64,000 nucleotides of DNA. Source: Mycobacteriaceae bacterium. Lineage in GTDB: Bacteria; Actinomycetota; Actinomycetes; Mycobacteriales; Mycobacteriaceae. Position 1 is the first letter of the stretch, and each line of letters starts with the position of its first letter. The stretch covers positions 1 through 64,000 of the forward strand of contig JAIEPH010000034.1 of the NCBI GenBank assembly GCA_019749805.1, written 5' to 3'. The position numbers were made by a program, and so were the translations under genes. The notes below the pieces were generated by a model. That model was given only the letters and a program-made list of their open reading frames with translations, did no database searches and was not told the origin of the DNA. This document shows, piece by piece, positions 15,824 through 24,796 of the stretch.

Positions 15824-17009
15824 GCGGAATCTCCTTCCAGGGCATGCCGGCGTCGGCACGCAGGTCGCCGGGCAGTCCGAGGATGCGCTCGCCGAGGATG
15901 TTGCGCATGACCTCCGACGTGCCGCCCTCGATGGTGTTGGCACGGCTGCGCAGATACTTCTGCTGGATGGGCCCCTGCCAGTCCCGCTCCCCCGTCCCGG
16001 CGCCCTGCCCGTAGCCGCGATACAGAAGTCCTTCTGGCCCAAGGAAATCCATGCACCACTCATAGATGTGCTGATTGAGCTCGGCGCCGACCAGCTTGCC
16101 GATCGAACCTTCCGGGCCCGGCCCTCCGACCGTGGCGGCGGCGCGGGAACGTTCCGAGGTGAGGCGTTGGGCCTCCGAGCGCAACCACAGCTGCGTGAGC
16201 CGGTCCCGCAACACCGGGGTGTGGCGTTCCGGGCGTGACGCCCACAGCGCGGTGGCGTCGGCGATGGTGCCTGCGCCGCGCCGGCTTCCGCTGCCGCCAA
16301 GCGCGGTGCGCTCGTTCATCAGCGTCGTCATGGCCACGTTCCAGCCGTTGCCCACCTCGCCGAGGCGATGCTTGTCCGGGATGCGTGCGTCGGTGAAGTA
16401 GACCTCGTTGAACTCGGCCTGCCCGGTGATCTGACGCAGCGGACGGGTCTCGACGCCGTCGCCGTGCATGTCGATGACGAAGTACGTGAGTCCCTTGTGC
16501 TTGGGCACATCCGGGTTCGTACGGGCCAGCAATAGGCCCCAGCGTGCGCGATGGGCCAGGCTCGTCCACACCTTTTGACCGTTGATCACCCAGTCGTCAC
16601 CGTCGCGCACCGCGGACGTGGCCAGACCGGCCAGATCGGATCCGGCGCCGGGTTCGGAGAACAGCTGACACCACAGATCCTCGGTGGTGGCCAGCGGTCG
16701 CAGCCATTGACGCTTCACCTCCTCGGTCTGCGCGTGCTCGCGGATCGTCGGCGCGGCCATGCCGTAGCCCATCGGGTTGAGCCCGAGCGGCACCGGTCCG
16801 CCGGCGCCCTGCAGGATGCGGTCGGCGACGGCCTGCAGACCGCGGGACACTCCGAGCCCGCCGAGGCCCTCAGGAAAGTGGACCCAGGACAAACCGGCGT
16901 CGTAGCAGGCGCCCAGATACTCCTGGACCGGAGCCGTTTTGGGATCGTGGTCGGTGACCACTCCCCGTGCCAGGTCGGCGACCTTTTCGGCATCAGCGTC
17001 GTTGCTCAT
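15816..17009 (-). CDS. Acyl-CoA dehydrogenase (FadE), catalytic subunit
   Basis: The 397-aa protein shows the family signatures: CQLFSEPGAGSDLAGL (FAD/substrate loop), INGQKVWTSLAH, GWNVAMTTLMNER, and C-terminal RANTIEGGTSEVMRNILGER, which carries the expected catalytic Glu. It oxidises an acyl-CoA at the alpha-beta position and passes electrons to an electron-transfer flavoprotein. It is the first gene of a two-gene operon with the partner FadE and is divergent from the hypothetical gene at 17220. No regulator is adjacent. Confidence 0.9.
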   Translation of the reverse strand: MSNDADAEKVADLARGVVTDHDPKTAPVQEYLGACYDAGLSWVHFPEGLGGLGVSRGLQAVADRILQGAGGPVPLGLNPMGYGMAAPTIREHAQTEEVKRQWLRPLATTEDLWCQLFSEPGAGSDLAGLATSAVRDGDDWVINGQKVWTSLAHRARWGLLLARTNPDVPKHKGLTYFVIDMHGDGVETRPLRQITGQAEFNEVYFTDARIPDKHRLGEVGNGWNVAMTTLMNERTALGGSGSRRGAGTIADATALWASRPERHTPVLRDRLTQLWLRSEAQRLTSERSRAAATVGGPGPEGSIGKLVGAELNQHIYEWCMDFLGPEGLLYRGYGQGAGTGERDWQGPIQQKYLRSRANTIEGGTSEVMRNILGERILGLPGDLRADAGMPWKEIPRG

Positions 17010-17219
17010 AACCAGTCACGATAGGAACTCGACACCCGTCGAGTTTCACCGGCCCCCGATAGGGCCGCTGTGCGGTTTCAGGCGCGGGGACGGGCCAAAC
17101 CTCTCGTTTCATATTTGTTATTGAGGTTTGTCTCAGCTGTCACACGGGTAACAGGAGTAACAAGGGAGACGTGGCTCCGCCACACTCCAAAACAAGAAAG
17201 AGTGGAATGGAATATACGA

Positions 17220-17687
17220 ATGCATACCGTCTTGTACTGCAGCCCCAGCGGCGTCGTTTATGAAACCCGGGCCTATACCAAGGCCGATATCGACAAGCTC
17301 ATTCAGACTCAGGGTTTGCACTGCTTGAGCAGTGCGGATCGACAGTTCGACTTCTGGTTCTCCGCGTCGCCGCGCAAGTGCCAGCGCCAAACCAACACCA
17401 TCGCCACTGAACTACTGATGGCGACGACGAACTTCTCCGCCAGAACAGTTCCGCTGCTGCGTGGCTGCGTGGTCATCGCCACGCATGACTCAGACGGCGA
17501 CCTCGACGGGCTCAGCTGGCAACAACTCGACCTGCTGGCCGCGAAGAACCGCGCGATCACCAATCGTCAGGCGCGCGTTCTCGCCCGCCGCATCGCGCGG
17601 GATGCGCGCAAGCAGCGTCCTGAGGCCGACCGCGTCGCGGCCCGCCCCTTTCCCGCCGCACCCGTCCAACTCGCCTCCGCACGATAG
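17220..17687 (+). CDS. Conserved hypothetical protein, 155 aa
   Basis: The ATG at 17220 (MHTVLYCSPSGVVYETRAYT) is preferred; the frame runs back to 17070, but that part looks like leader. No signal or membrane segment is present. The N-terminal half has mixed alpha/beta character with single cysteines at YCSP, LHCL and RKCQ, and the C-terminus is Arg/Ala-rich with helical repeats (RQARVLARRIARDARKQR). I do not recognise a domain. It has an unusually long leader of about 210 bp shared with the divergent FadE operon, containing a GTGGC-TCC-GCCAC hairpin at 17171-17183. Confidence 0.6.
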   Translation: MHTVLYCSPSGVVYETRAYTKADIDKLIQTQGLHCLSSADRQFDFWFSASPRKCQRQTNTIATELLMATTNFSARTVPLLRGCVVIATHDSDGDLDGLSWQQLDLLAAKNRAITNRQARVLARRIARDARKQRPEADRVAARPFPAAPVQLASAR

Positions 17688-17735
17688 CCGCTACGAGCCG
17701 GACGACTTCGGACTCGATGCGGACGAACTAGACGA

Positions 17736-18548
17736 TCACCGCGGCGGCGGGGCGAACCCCGACTGCGCCACCGAAACGGATGTGCTGCTGCCGATCTGGC
17801 CGTCCTCGTCGAAGAGGATGGCGGATCCAGTGGCGATTCCGTCCTGTGTGGAATGAGTGTGCGACGCCATACCGATATGCACACCCTCGGGAAGCCGGCT
17901 CAGCGTCAGCGTGTAGTCGGCGTTGATGAACTCCAGGCCCTCTGAACTCCAATTCACCAGGGAGGCAGTCACATCCGCCGCCATAGCCGCACGCGTGAAG
18001 GGTGTCAGCGGCGCGTCGTCGAACAACGGCTGCGTCAACCTCAGCCACGTGTACTTCTTACCGCCCTCGCCCGGCCAGTCTTCGTCCGGATTTTGAATCG
18101 ACAGTCCCCAGCCGTAGGTGCGGACGAACAACGGATTGTCGTGCGGCTGCGCATCCGTTGGAAGCGATGGCATTTCGACATGGGGCGACCAGATGGTCCC
18201 GCTCGGCTGGTCGCCACGGCGCAGGAAAAGACCCGTCGCCTGGCCGACGATCTTGCCCTCCTGGCGAATGACGGCCTCCACGAGGCGTAACCGCTTTCCG
18301 CCGCGAATCTCGCGGGTGTCTACCTCCACAGGGTCAATGGCGGCCGGTCTCGGCAGGTCGACGGTGAGCCGGGCGGGCAAAAAGTCCGGATCGTCAACGA
18401 ATTCTTCGAGCGCCCAGCCCAACAGCCCGCCGACCACGTGTCCGCTGATCAGCGCGCCCCACCCGCCCCTGGCAAACGCGCGAGGGTGGAAGGTGTCGCC
18501 ACGACGCTCGAAATACGCCGTGCCCGGTGTGTTCGTCGACTCGGCCAA
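17736..18548 (-). CDS. Acyl-CoA thioesterase, double hotdog family
   Basis: The 270-aa protein has two hotdog-type halves: an N-terminal half with ARGGWGALISGHVVGGLLGWALEE and LTVDLPRPAAIDPVEV, and a C-terminal half with ADVTASLVNWSSEGLEFINADYTL and GIATGSAILFDEDG. This layout matches TesB-like mycobacterial thioesterase-family proteins that hydrolyse acyl-CoA or act as related hotdog enzymes. It is convergent with the gene ending at 17687, and 51 bases separate it from the small membrane protein upstream. Confidence 0.8.
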   Translation of the reverse strand: MAESTNTPGTAYFERRGDTFHPRAFARGGWGALISGHVVGGLLGWALEEFVDDPDFLPARLTVDLPRPAAIDPVEVDTREIRGGKRLRLVEAVIRQEGKIVGQATGLFLRRGDQPSGTIWSPHVEMPSLPTDAQPHDNPLFVRTYGWGLSIQNPDEDWPGEGGKKYTWLRLTQPLFDDAPLTPFTRAAMAADVTASLVNWSSEGLEFINADYTLTLSRLPEGVHIGMASHTHSTQDGIATGSAILFDEDGQIGSSTSVSVAQSGFAPPPR

Positions 18549-18599
18549 CGGCGCTGCTCCTACGATTCGGCAATCTAACTAAATCGCCACCAGTATCAC

Positions 18600-18791
18600 C
18601 TAGCGCAGAAGCGCCCTGGCGAACCGCTCCCCGATCAGTCCCGCGCTGGTGCCGACGGCGATCACCACGGCCGCGGTCAACCCCGCGATCGCGTTCGCGA
18701 TCACGTACGCGAACGTCGGCACGCTGGCGTACACCAGCCCGGACACGCCACCCATGCGCTCGAGCAGCGTCGGGGTGTGCTCTTCGGTCAC
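18600..18791 (-). CDS. Small membrane protein, resembles the N-terminus of DUF3159 proteins
   Basis: This 63-aa product, LLERMGGVSGLVYASVPTFAYVIANAI..., reads like the first 60 residues of actinobacterial DUF3159 membrane proteins, which are usually over 200 aa. A stop follows RFARALLR. It has one or two membrane helices and overlaps the S9 peptidase stop by an ATGA junction, so it is translated with it. It may be a natural short form or a truncated remnant, since no continuation is seen in other frames downstream. Confidence 0.55.
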   Translation of the reverse strand: MTEEHTPTLLERMGGVSGLVYASVPTFAYVIANAIAGLTAAVVIAVGTSAGLIGERFARALLR

Positions 18792-20683
18792 GCCTCGTTT
18801 CCCTCACCGAGGTGCGTCGCGAGAAAGCGGTCGACCGCCTCGAACATCTCGATCACGTTCTCCGGGTTGACGAATCCGTGGCCCTCGTCCTCCTTCACCA
18901 TGTACTCGACCTCGACCCCGCGAGCGCGCAACGCCTCGACCAGGTTGTCGGATTCGGCTTGGACGACACGAACATCGTTGGCGCCCTGGACAACCAGCAA
19001 CGGCGTGCGAATCTGATCGACCTTCGTGATCGGTGAACGAGCCAGCATGTCCGCCAACTGCTCCGGGTCGTCGGGGTTGCCGACGTACAGATGCCAGTTG
19101 TTCGCCAGGTGCGGACGCGCGATCTCGGGCAGCGTTCGCATGAAGTTGGACAGATCGGAGATGCCGACGTAATCGATCGCTGCGGCGAACACCTCTGGGG
19201 TGAACGTGACACCGATCAGCGTCGCGTAGCCGCCGTAAGAACCACCGAAGATGGCCACCCGCTCCGCGTCCGCGTACCCCTGCTCGACGGCCCAGTTCAC
19301 GCCGTCGATCAGGTCGTCGTGCATCGTGCCTGCGAACTGGCCGATCGCGGCTTTTTGAAAGGCCTTGCCATATCCCGACGAACCGCGGAAGTTGACCTGC
19401 AGCACCGCGTATCCGCGATTGGCGAGCAATTGGACGGCAGGGGCGTACATCCATGCGTCTCGCGCCCACGGTCCTCCGTGCACCACGAGGACGAGCGGCA
19501 GGTCCCGCGGCGGTACCCCGTCCGGCAACGTCAGATACGAATGCAGGTCGAGCCCATCGCGCGAGGGGATCGTCACCGGGAGCATCGGCGCCAACTGCTC
19601 TGGATCCAGATGTGGGTAGGGACGGTACAGCTCCTGGTTTTCGCCGGTCTGGTGGTCGTAGAGGAAGGTGACGCCGGGTTCGCGGTCGTGATTGAAGCTG
19701 ACCACCCACCTGCGCCCCTCGACATCGCAGGACAGCGCCCCGATGTCACCATCGGAGAGCTTCTCCAAGCCTGCGAGCACTTCGGCGAAATTCGGGTCCA
19801 GTGCCTGAATGACCTGTCGCTCACCGAGATACCGAACACCGAGCAGCTTTCCGGTGGCCCGGCTCTGGATCAGCGGCTCGGGCAGGCCCGGCCATACCTG
19901 GGCCCGGGTGTCGACGTCGAACGTCGGGTGGCTGTCGACGGCGTACTGCTTGCCGTCGGCCACGTCGAGCCGCACGAGCCGGGTGCGGTCGGTGCCCTCG
20001 TTCGACCCCATCCATATCCCGGTGCCGTCCGGCGTGACCACCATGGGATACATGCCCATCGGGTAGTCCTTGCCGTCGTAATGCGCGATGGAGCGCAGCG
20101 ATTCGGTCGCTTGGTCCCACTCCAGGACCTCCAGATCGCCCTCTCGGTTCCGCTTGGTCGCGAACAGGTCGCCGCGACGACTCGTCAGCCACCCGATCAC
20201 ATCGCCCGGATTCTCCCCGAGCAACGTCAGGTCACCCGACGCGATGTCGAGCTCGTAGGCGTCCATCTGCGTCGGGACGCGCCTGTTGGAGTGGACGAGC
20301 GCCTTTCCCGGCTTGTCGGGCAGCAGTTCGAAGGCCGACATGGCGCCCGGGAAGGGCGTGAGGTCGAGGGCGGGGGTGTCCGGGTTGTTGAGATCGACGC
20401 GGAAGATGTGCCAGTTCTCATCGCCGCCGGTGTCCTGCAGATACAGGAGCCAGCGCGGGTCGTCGGTCCAGGAGAAGTGCAGGATGCTGCGGGTCTCGTC
20501 GGCGGTGATGCGCCGCGCGTCGGCGCCGAACTCTGTGCCGTCGAGCGATGCCACCCAGATGTTCAGGCGGTCCTGCCACGGCGCGAGGTAGGCGACGCGA
20601 GTGCCGTCCGGGGAGATCGCGGCCCCCGCCCGCACAGGCGGCTTGAACAGGTCTTCGACGGAGATGCGCTCGGGTTTGATCAT
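18788..20683 (-). CDS. S9 family prolyl-oligopeptidase-type serine peptidase
   Basis: From ATG 20683 (MIKPERISVEDLFKPPVRAG) it is 631 aa; the frame runs back to 20698. The N-terminal two thirds form a beta-propeller with repeats such as ISPDGTRVAYLAPW and FSWTDDPRWLLYLQD. The C-terminal alpha/beta hydrolase has the nucleophile motif GGSYGGYATL, Asp in QGANDVRVV and His in DEGHGF, so the triad is complete. No signal peptide is seen, so it is probably cytoplasmic. It cleaves short peptides or acyl-peptides. A MerR-type regulator is divergent about 40-50 bases away and may control it. Confidence 0.9.
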   Translation of the reverse strand: MIKPERISVEDLFKPPVRAGAAISPDGTRVAYLAPWQDRLNIWVASLDGTEFGADARRITADETRSILHFSWTDDPRWLLYLQDTGGDENWHIFRVDLNNPDTPALDLTPFPGAMSAFELLPDKPGKALVHSNRRVPTQMDAYELDIASGDLTLLGENPGDVIGWLTSRRGDLFATKRNREGDLEVLEWDQATESLRSIAHYDGKDYPMGMYPMVVTPDGTGIWMGSNEGTDRTRLVRLDVADGKQYAVDSHPTFDVDTRAQVWPGLPEPLIQSRATGKLLGVRYLGERQVIQALDPNFAEVLAGLEKLSDGDIGALSCDVEGRRWVVSFNHDREPGVTFLYDHQTGENQELYRPYPHLDPEQLAPMLPVTIPSRDGLDLHSYLTLPDGVPPRDLPLVLVVHGGPWARDAWMYAPAVQLLANRGYAVLQVNFRGSSGYGKAFQKAAIGQFAGTMHDDLIDGVNWAVEQGYADAERVAIFGGSYGGYATLIGVTFTPEVFAAAIDYVGISDLSNFMRTLPEIARPHLANNWHLYVGNPDDPEQLADMLARSPITKVDQIRTPLLVVQGANDVRVVQAESDNLVEALRARGVEVEYMVKEDEGHGFVNPENVIEMFEAVDRFLATHLGEGNEA

Positions 20684-20736
20684 GTCTCCATCGCACACTC
20701 GGACGTAGCGGCACAGTCAACTCGCGCTGATCAACC

Positions 20737-21501
20737 ATGATGGGAGTCGTGGCGTGGAGCACCAAGGAAGTCGCCGAACTCGCCGGCACCAGTCTGCGGG
20801 CGGTGCGGCACTACCACCAGATCGGCCTGCTGCCCGAGCCGGAGCGCCTCAGCAATGGCTACAAGCAGTACGGCGTCGCGCACCTCGTTCGGCTGGTCCG
20901 CATCAAACGGCTGGCCGACCTCGGTTTCTCCCTCCCTCAGATCGCCGCGATGGGGGAATCCGATGATCACCCCGAGGAGGCGCTGCGCGAGCTCGACGCG
21001 GAATTGGCCGCGACGATCGACCGCCTGCAGCGCGCCCGCGACGAACTCCGTGAACTGCTGAAGCACTCGGCGCCGACCGATCTGCCGCCCGACTTCGTCG
21101 CACCGGACACCGCCGCGAAGATGGCCGACGCCGATCGCAAGCTCGTCGTCGTGCTGAGCCGTGTGCTGGGACCGCGGGGCAGGGCGACCTACGCGGACAT
21201 GATCCGCGAGACACCGGATGACCCCGCGGCCACCGAGCTGGACAATCTTGCTGCCGATGCCGACGAAGCGACGCGTCGCGAACTCGCCGAACGACTCGCC
21301 CCATACATCCGGGCGATCAACGACGCGCACCCCGACCTCGCGGAGTTCCGATCGGATGCACCGCGAGGAGAACGATTCGCAGAAGAGGCGATCGGTGCCG
21401 CGATGGTCGACCTGTACAACCCGGCGCAGTTGGACGTGCTGCGCCGGGCGGGCGAGATCGTGCGCAATCTCAGTGCGCGAGAGGATCATCCAGGCGAATG
21501 A
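20737..21501 (+). CDS. MerR-family transcriptional regulator
   Basis: The 254-aa protein starts with a MerR winged-helix domain (WSTKEVAELAGTSLRAVRHYHQIGLLPEPER, YGVAHLVRLVRIKRL), followed by a dimerisation helix (about 80-110) and a longer helical C-terminal domain of unknown ligand. There is no cysteine cluster, so it is not a metal or redox MerR. Its start could be any of two adjacent ATGs or a GTG at 20749. The promoter region shared with the divergent peptidase gene is very short, which fits coregulation. Confidence 0.85.
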   Translation: MMGVVAWSTKEVAELAGTSLRAVRHYHQIGLLPEPERLSNGYKQYGVAHLVRLVRIKRLADLGFSLPQIAAMGESDDHPEEALRELDAELAATIDRLQRARDELRELLKHSAPTDLPPDFVAPDTAAKMADADRKLVVVLSRVLGPRGRATYADMIRETPDDPAATELDNLAADADEATRRELAERLAPYIRAINDAHPDLAEFRSDAPRGERFAEEAIGAAMVDLYNPAQLDVLRRAGEIVRNLSAREDHPGE

Positions 21502-21523
21502 ACACACTCGGTCCGCGACGAAC

Positions 21524-21590
21524 GACCCCAAAATGCACGCAGTTGGCGGCGTGTCGGCGGACAAACGCGGTCACTCGCGGGAAGGGTCGG
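21524..21590. terminator. Imperfect palindromic intergenic repeat, copy 2 (terminator candidate)
   Basis: AAAATGCACGCAGTTGGCGG followed by CGTGTCGG and CACTCGCGGGAAGGGT matches copy 1 (14607-14662) with few changes. It lies between the convergent MerR and GGDEF-EAL genes, the place expected for a bidirectional terminator. Confidence 0.45.
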
Positions 21591-21599
21591 CGGCGGAAC

Positions 21600-23888
21600 T
21601 CAGACCTGCCCGACGCGCGCCGGCCGGGCCACGCTCAGTTCGGTTATCGGCACCGGGTATCCGTACAGATGGCCCTGGGCCAGGCGGCCGCCCGCGCGAT
21701 ACACCGTGTCCGCCTGCTCGGCAGACTCGATGCCCTCGACGATCACGGTCAATCCGAGTTCGTCGCACAGTCCGATGACCGAGCGATACAGCGTCATGTC
21801 CCGCGCCTGATCGGCGGTGGCCAGGCCGCGGTCCAGCTTGACGATCTGCACCGGCAGGGCGTGCATGTACATCAGCGAATTGAACCCTGCACCGAAGTCG
21901 TCCAGCGCCACCTTCACACCGAGCGCATTCAGTCGCTTGATCTGCGCTGCGGCGTGAGCGAGGTCGACGATCGGCAGCGTCTCGGTGATCTCCACGACCA
22001 GCCGGTCCGGCGGGAGGCGATGTCGCGTCAGCGCCAGGCGCACCTGCTGCTCGAAGGTGGGGTTACCCAGCCGGCCCGCGCCGATGTTCACATGGATGTC
22101 GAAATCCAGGCCTGCCTGCTGGACGTCGCGGCACGCCATGTTGAGTACCAACGCATCGAGGTCTGCCGCGAGCCCCGCTGCCTCCGCCGCGGCAACGAAC
22201 GTCTCGGGTGACATTTCGATTCCGGTGGGCGTGGTCCACCTGGCCAGCGCCTCGACAGCGACCGGTTTGCCGTCGGGCAACTGCACCACCACCTGATAGA
22301 CGAGGCGGAAGCCGGGCGGGGCCCCGCCGTCGGCATTCCGCAGTGCCGTCGGGAAATCGATGGTCGAACCCGAGGAAGGTTGATAGACCACGGCGGTGTC
22401 CTTGCCGAGCCGCTTGCCGGCATACATCGAGACGTCGGCCTGTCTCAGCAGATCGTCGGACGTCTGGGGCACGCCAGCGGCTCCCGGCCGGACCAGACCC
22501 ATGCTGGCCTTGACCCGCACCGCAGAACCGTGCAGCGCGAAGGGCTCCCGCAGCGCTACGCGCAGGCGCTCCGCAGCGACTTCCAGCTGTTCGGATTCGC
22601 CGTCGATCAGAATCGCGAACTCGTCTCCGCCGATTCGTGCCAGTGTGTCGGTGTCACGGACGCAACGTTTGAGGCGTTCCCCGATCGCGCACAGCAATTC
22701 GTCGCCCGCCGCGTGGCCGAAGCGGTCGTTCACCTCTTTGAAGTCATCGAGGTCGATGAAGATCAGCATGAAACGGCCGTCGCGCATGGCGTCGTCGAGC
22801 CGCTCGGTGAACAACAACCGGTTGGGCAGCCCGGTCAACGCGTCGTGATGCAGCTGGTGGGCCAGTCCACGCTGCGCGTCGTAGAGGCGCTTGATCAGCA
22901 ACCACTGCGCGCGCGTCTCGATGAGCTGCCGGGTAGCGACGAGTGCGACCATCACGACGGCCCCGGAGACGAGAAAGATGTTGAGCTGCTGTCCGATCGA
23001 GACGTGGAAAGCAAACAACGTCGCGGTGCCCACGAATCCCACGTACGGCAACAGGAGCCGTAGCCAGTCCATGGCGTCGCGGTTGACCGCGATTGGCCGT
23101 GGTGGTTTCAGCTCCAGCATTCCGTACGCGATCAGCAGAAGCCCGAGGACGAATCCCATCCCAACCCACAGCTCGCCGCGTTCGAAGCCCACGGTTCGCA
23201 GGTACGCGACCAGCCTGTCTGAACTCACCAGCATGACTGTGCCGGTGGCCAGCAGAATAAAGTTCGCACGATAGGGGCGATCGCGCCGGTACCACGTCGC
23301 GATCAGGACCGCACCCACGACAACCAGCAGTTGGATCGCGGAGTACACGACCACCACCGCGGTGTTGTCGGATCGAGGTAACGACGTTCCTGTCGAAGCA
23401 CCCACTCCAGCGATTACCGCCAGAATCGCGAATGCCAGAGCCGCCACCAGACCGTCGATGACGGTGACAATGCGCGTCGTGCGCACGGGGCCACTACGCC
23501 GGCCGGTCGTGCCGATACCGGCGAACGCAAGCAGCGCGAGCACCGCCAAAGCCAACAACGCGGACAGGAAATATGCAGCGACGGCCGGCCACGGCGCGGT
23601 ACCGGTCGGTGTTGCGCCATTCGACCACCAGATCGCGTCGCCAACCAGGATGCACAAGATCGTTGCAACACCCAGCAGCCGCCACGTCCGCGCGATGCCG
23701 ATCACCCGCCGCGACACCGCCGCACCGGCTACCACCACCGCAATGCCGGCAATCGCCAACAGCGCGAAATGCACCTGCCGCGCCGTCGCCTCGCCCCACA
23801 GGGCCAACGCGTTGACACACAGCAGCACCAAGACCCCGGCAAACAGTCCGAGGCGCAGCTGGCCGCTCGTCACCGACACCCGGTTCAT
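21600..23888 (-). CDS. Membrane GGDEF-EAL protein (cyclic-di-GMP turnover)
   Basis: The 762-aa protein has about ten membrane helices in residues 10-320, a coiled linker, a GGDEF domain (DALTGLPNRLLF at 349-360, intact GGDEF at 420-424) and an EAL domain from about 520. The EAL motifs are intact: VEALARW, HVNIGAG, VVEITET, VALDDFGAG, IVKLDRG and VEGIES. Both diguanylate cyclase and phosphodiesterase activity are therefore possible. It differs from M. tuberculosis Rv1354c, which has a GAF sensor, in having a membrane sensor. It is a single-gene unit, convergent with the MerR gene. Confidence 0.92.
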   Translation of the reverse strand: MNRVSVTSGQLRLGLFAGVLVLLCVNALALWGEATARQVHFALLAIAGIAVVVAGAAVSRRVIGIARTWRLLGVATILCILVGDAIWWSNGATPTGTAPWPAVAAYFLSALLALAVLALLAFAGIGTTGRRSGPVRTTRIVTVIDGLVAALAFAILAVIAGVGASTGTSLPRSDNTAVVVVYSAIQLLVVVGAVLIATWYRRDRPYRANFILLATGTVMLVSSDRLVAYLRTVGFERGELWVGMGFVLGLLLIAYGMLELKPPRPIAVNRDAMDWLRLLLPYVGFVGTATLFAFHVSIGQQLNIFLVSGAVVMVALVATRQLIETRAQWLLIKRLYDAQRGLAHQLHHDALTGLPNRLLFTERLDDAMRDGRFMLIFIDLDDFKEVNDRFGHAAGDELLCAIGERLKRCVRDTDTLARIGGDEFAILIDGESEQLEVAAERLRVALREPFALHGSAVRVKASMGLVRPGAAGVPQTSDDLLRQADVSMYAGKRLGKDTAVVYQPSSGSTIDFPTALRNADGGAPPGFRLVYQVVVQLPDGKPVAVEALARWTTPTGIEMSPETFVAAAEAAGLAADLDALVLNMACRDVQQAGLDFDIHVNIGAGRLGNPTFEQQVRLALTRHRLPPDRLVVEITETLPIVDLAHAAAQIKRLNALGVKVALDDFGAGFNSLMYMHALPVQIVKLDRGLATADQARDMTLYRSVIGLCDELGLTVIVEGIESAEQADTVYRAGGRLAQGHLYGYPVPITELSVARPARVGQV

Positions 23889-23954
23889 TTCATCCCGCTA
23901 TCTCGCGAAACCCTGGATGCAATGATGCCCTCCTGAGCAAACTTCATAGGTCGG

Positions 23955-24779
23955 TCAGCCCGCCACGATCATCGCGACGGCCGCCAACGCCAACGCCATG
24001 CCGACCGCCTGCCAGCGGGTCACCCGCTCGCGCAGCACGACAATCGCCAACACCACGGTCGCAGCCGGATACAGCGCGATCAGCACACCCGCCAATGACA
24101 GCATGCCGGACTGCAGTGCCAGCAACGTAGCGACATTGGCGACGGCGTCGAGCGCCGCCGCTGTGAGCGCAAGCCGCAACGGCACACCTCGTTCGATGGC
24201 CAGGTTGGCGGTGAGCGCCGCTGCCAGGAACACGATCGCCGTGGCCGCGAACCTGCCGAATACCAGGGGCCACAGTTTGGCGTCGACCGGCACCTGGTCG
24301 AGCAGGACGAAATTCATTCCGAACGCCACGCCGGAACCCACCGTCAACCACGCGACCTTCACCGTGAACCTGTGCCGCGTGACGTCCTCATCGGTGGCAT
24401 CCCGGCTGACGAGCACCACCGCCACCAACGCCACGACGACACCGACGATCGCCAGCGGGCCCGGGCGCTCACCGAGGGCCAGCCCGACGCCGACAGGAAT
24501 GCCTGCGACCAGAATCGCCGTGAGGGGCGACACGACGGAGATCGGGCCCGCGCCCAGCGCGGCGTAGAACCACCAGACACCGAACGCCTGCGCAACACCG
24601 GACGCCAGCCCCCACACCACCGCGGGGGTCGAGACCACTCCTCCGACCGGTACGGCGATCACCGTCAGCAGGATCAGCGCCACCGGGTAGGAGATCACCA
24701 CCACGCGCAGCGCGGCGACCCGGCGCGAGGCGATACCTCCCACGAAATCGCTTACGCCGTAACCGAACGCTGCGATCAA
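23955..24779 (-). CDS. EamA/DMT-family transporter
   Basis: This protein of about 274 aa has ten hydrophobic segments in two homologous five-helix halves, as in EamA drug/metabolite transporters (SYPVALILLTVIAVPVG; LSLAGVLIALYPAATVVLAI). The annotated start is TTG at 24779, because no better start is seen after the smpB stop 18 bases upstream. Close spacing suggests cotranscription with smpB. The substrate is unknown. Confidence 0.8.
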   Translation of the reverse strand: MIAAFGYGVSDFVGGIASRRVAALRVVVISYPVALILLTVIAVPVGGVVSTPAVVWGLASGVAQAFGVWWFYAALGAGPISVVSPLTAILVAGIPVGVGLALGERPGPLAIVGVVVALVAVVLVSRDATDEDVTRHRFTVKVAWLTVGSGVAFGMNFVLLDQVPVDAKLWPLVFGRFAATAIVFLAAALTANLAIERGVPLRLALTAAALDAVANVATLLALQSGMLSLAGVLIALYPAATVVLAIVVLRERVTRWQAVGMALALAAVAMIVAG

Positions 24780-24796
24780 CGCGGTGACGAAGCTGA

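Noticed and set aside
19091..20740. A 549-codon open frame on the plus strand
   Set aside because: It lies antisense to the S9 peptidase, whose triad and propeller repeats are clear; the plus-strand translation is an antisense shadow of high-GC third positions.
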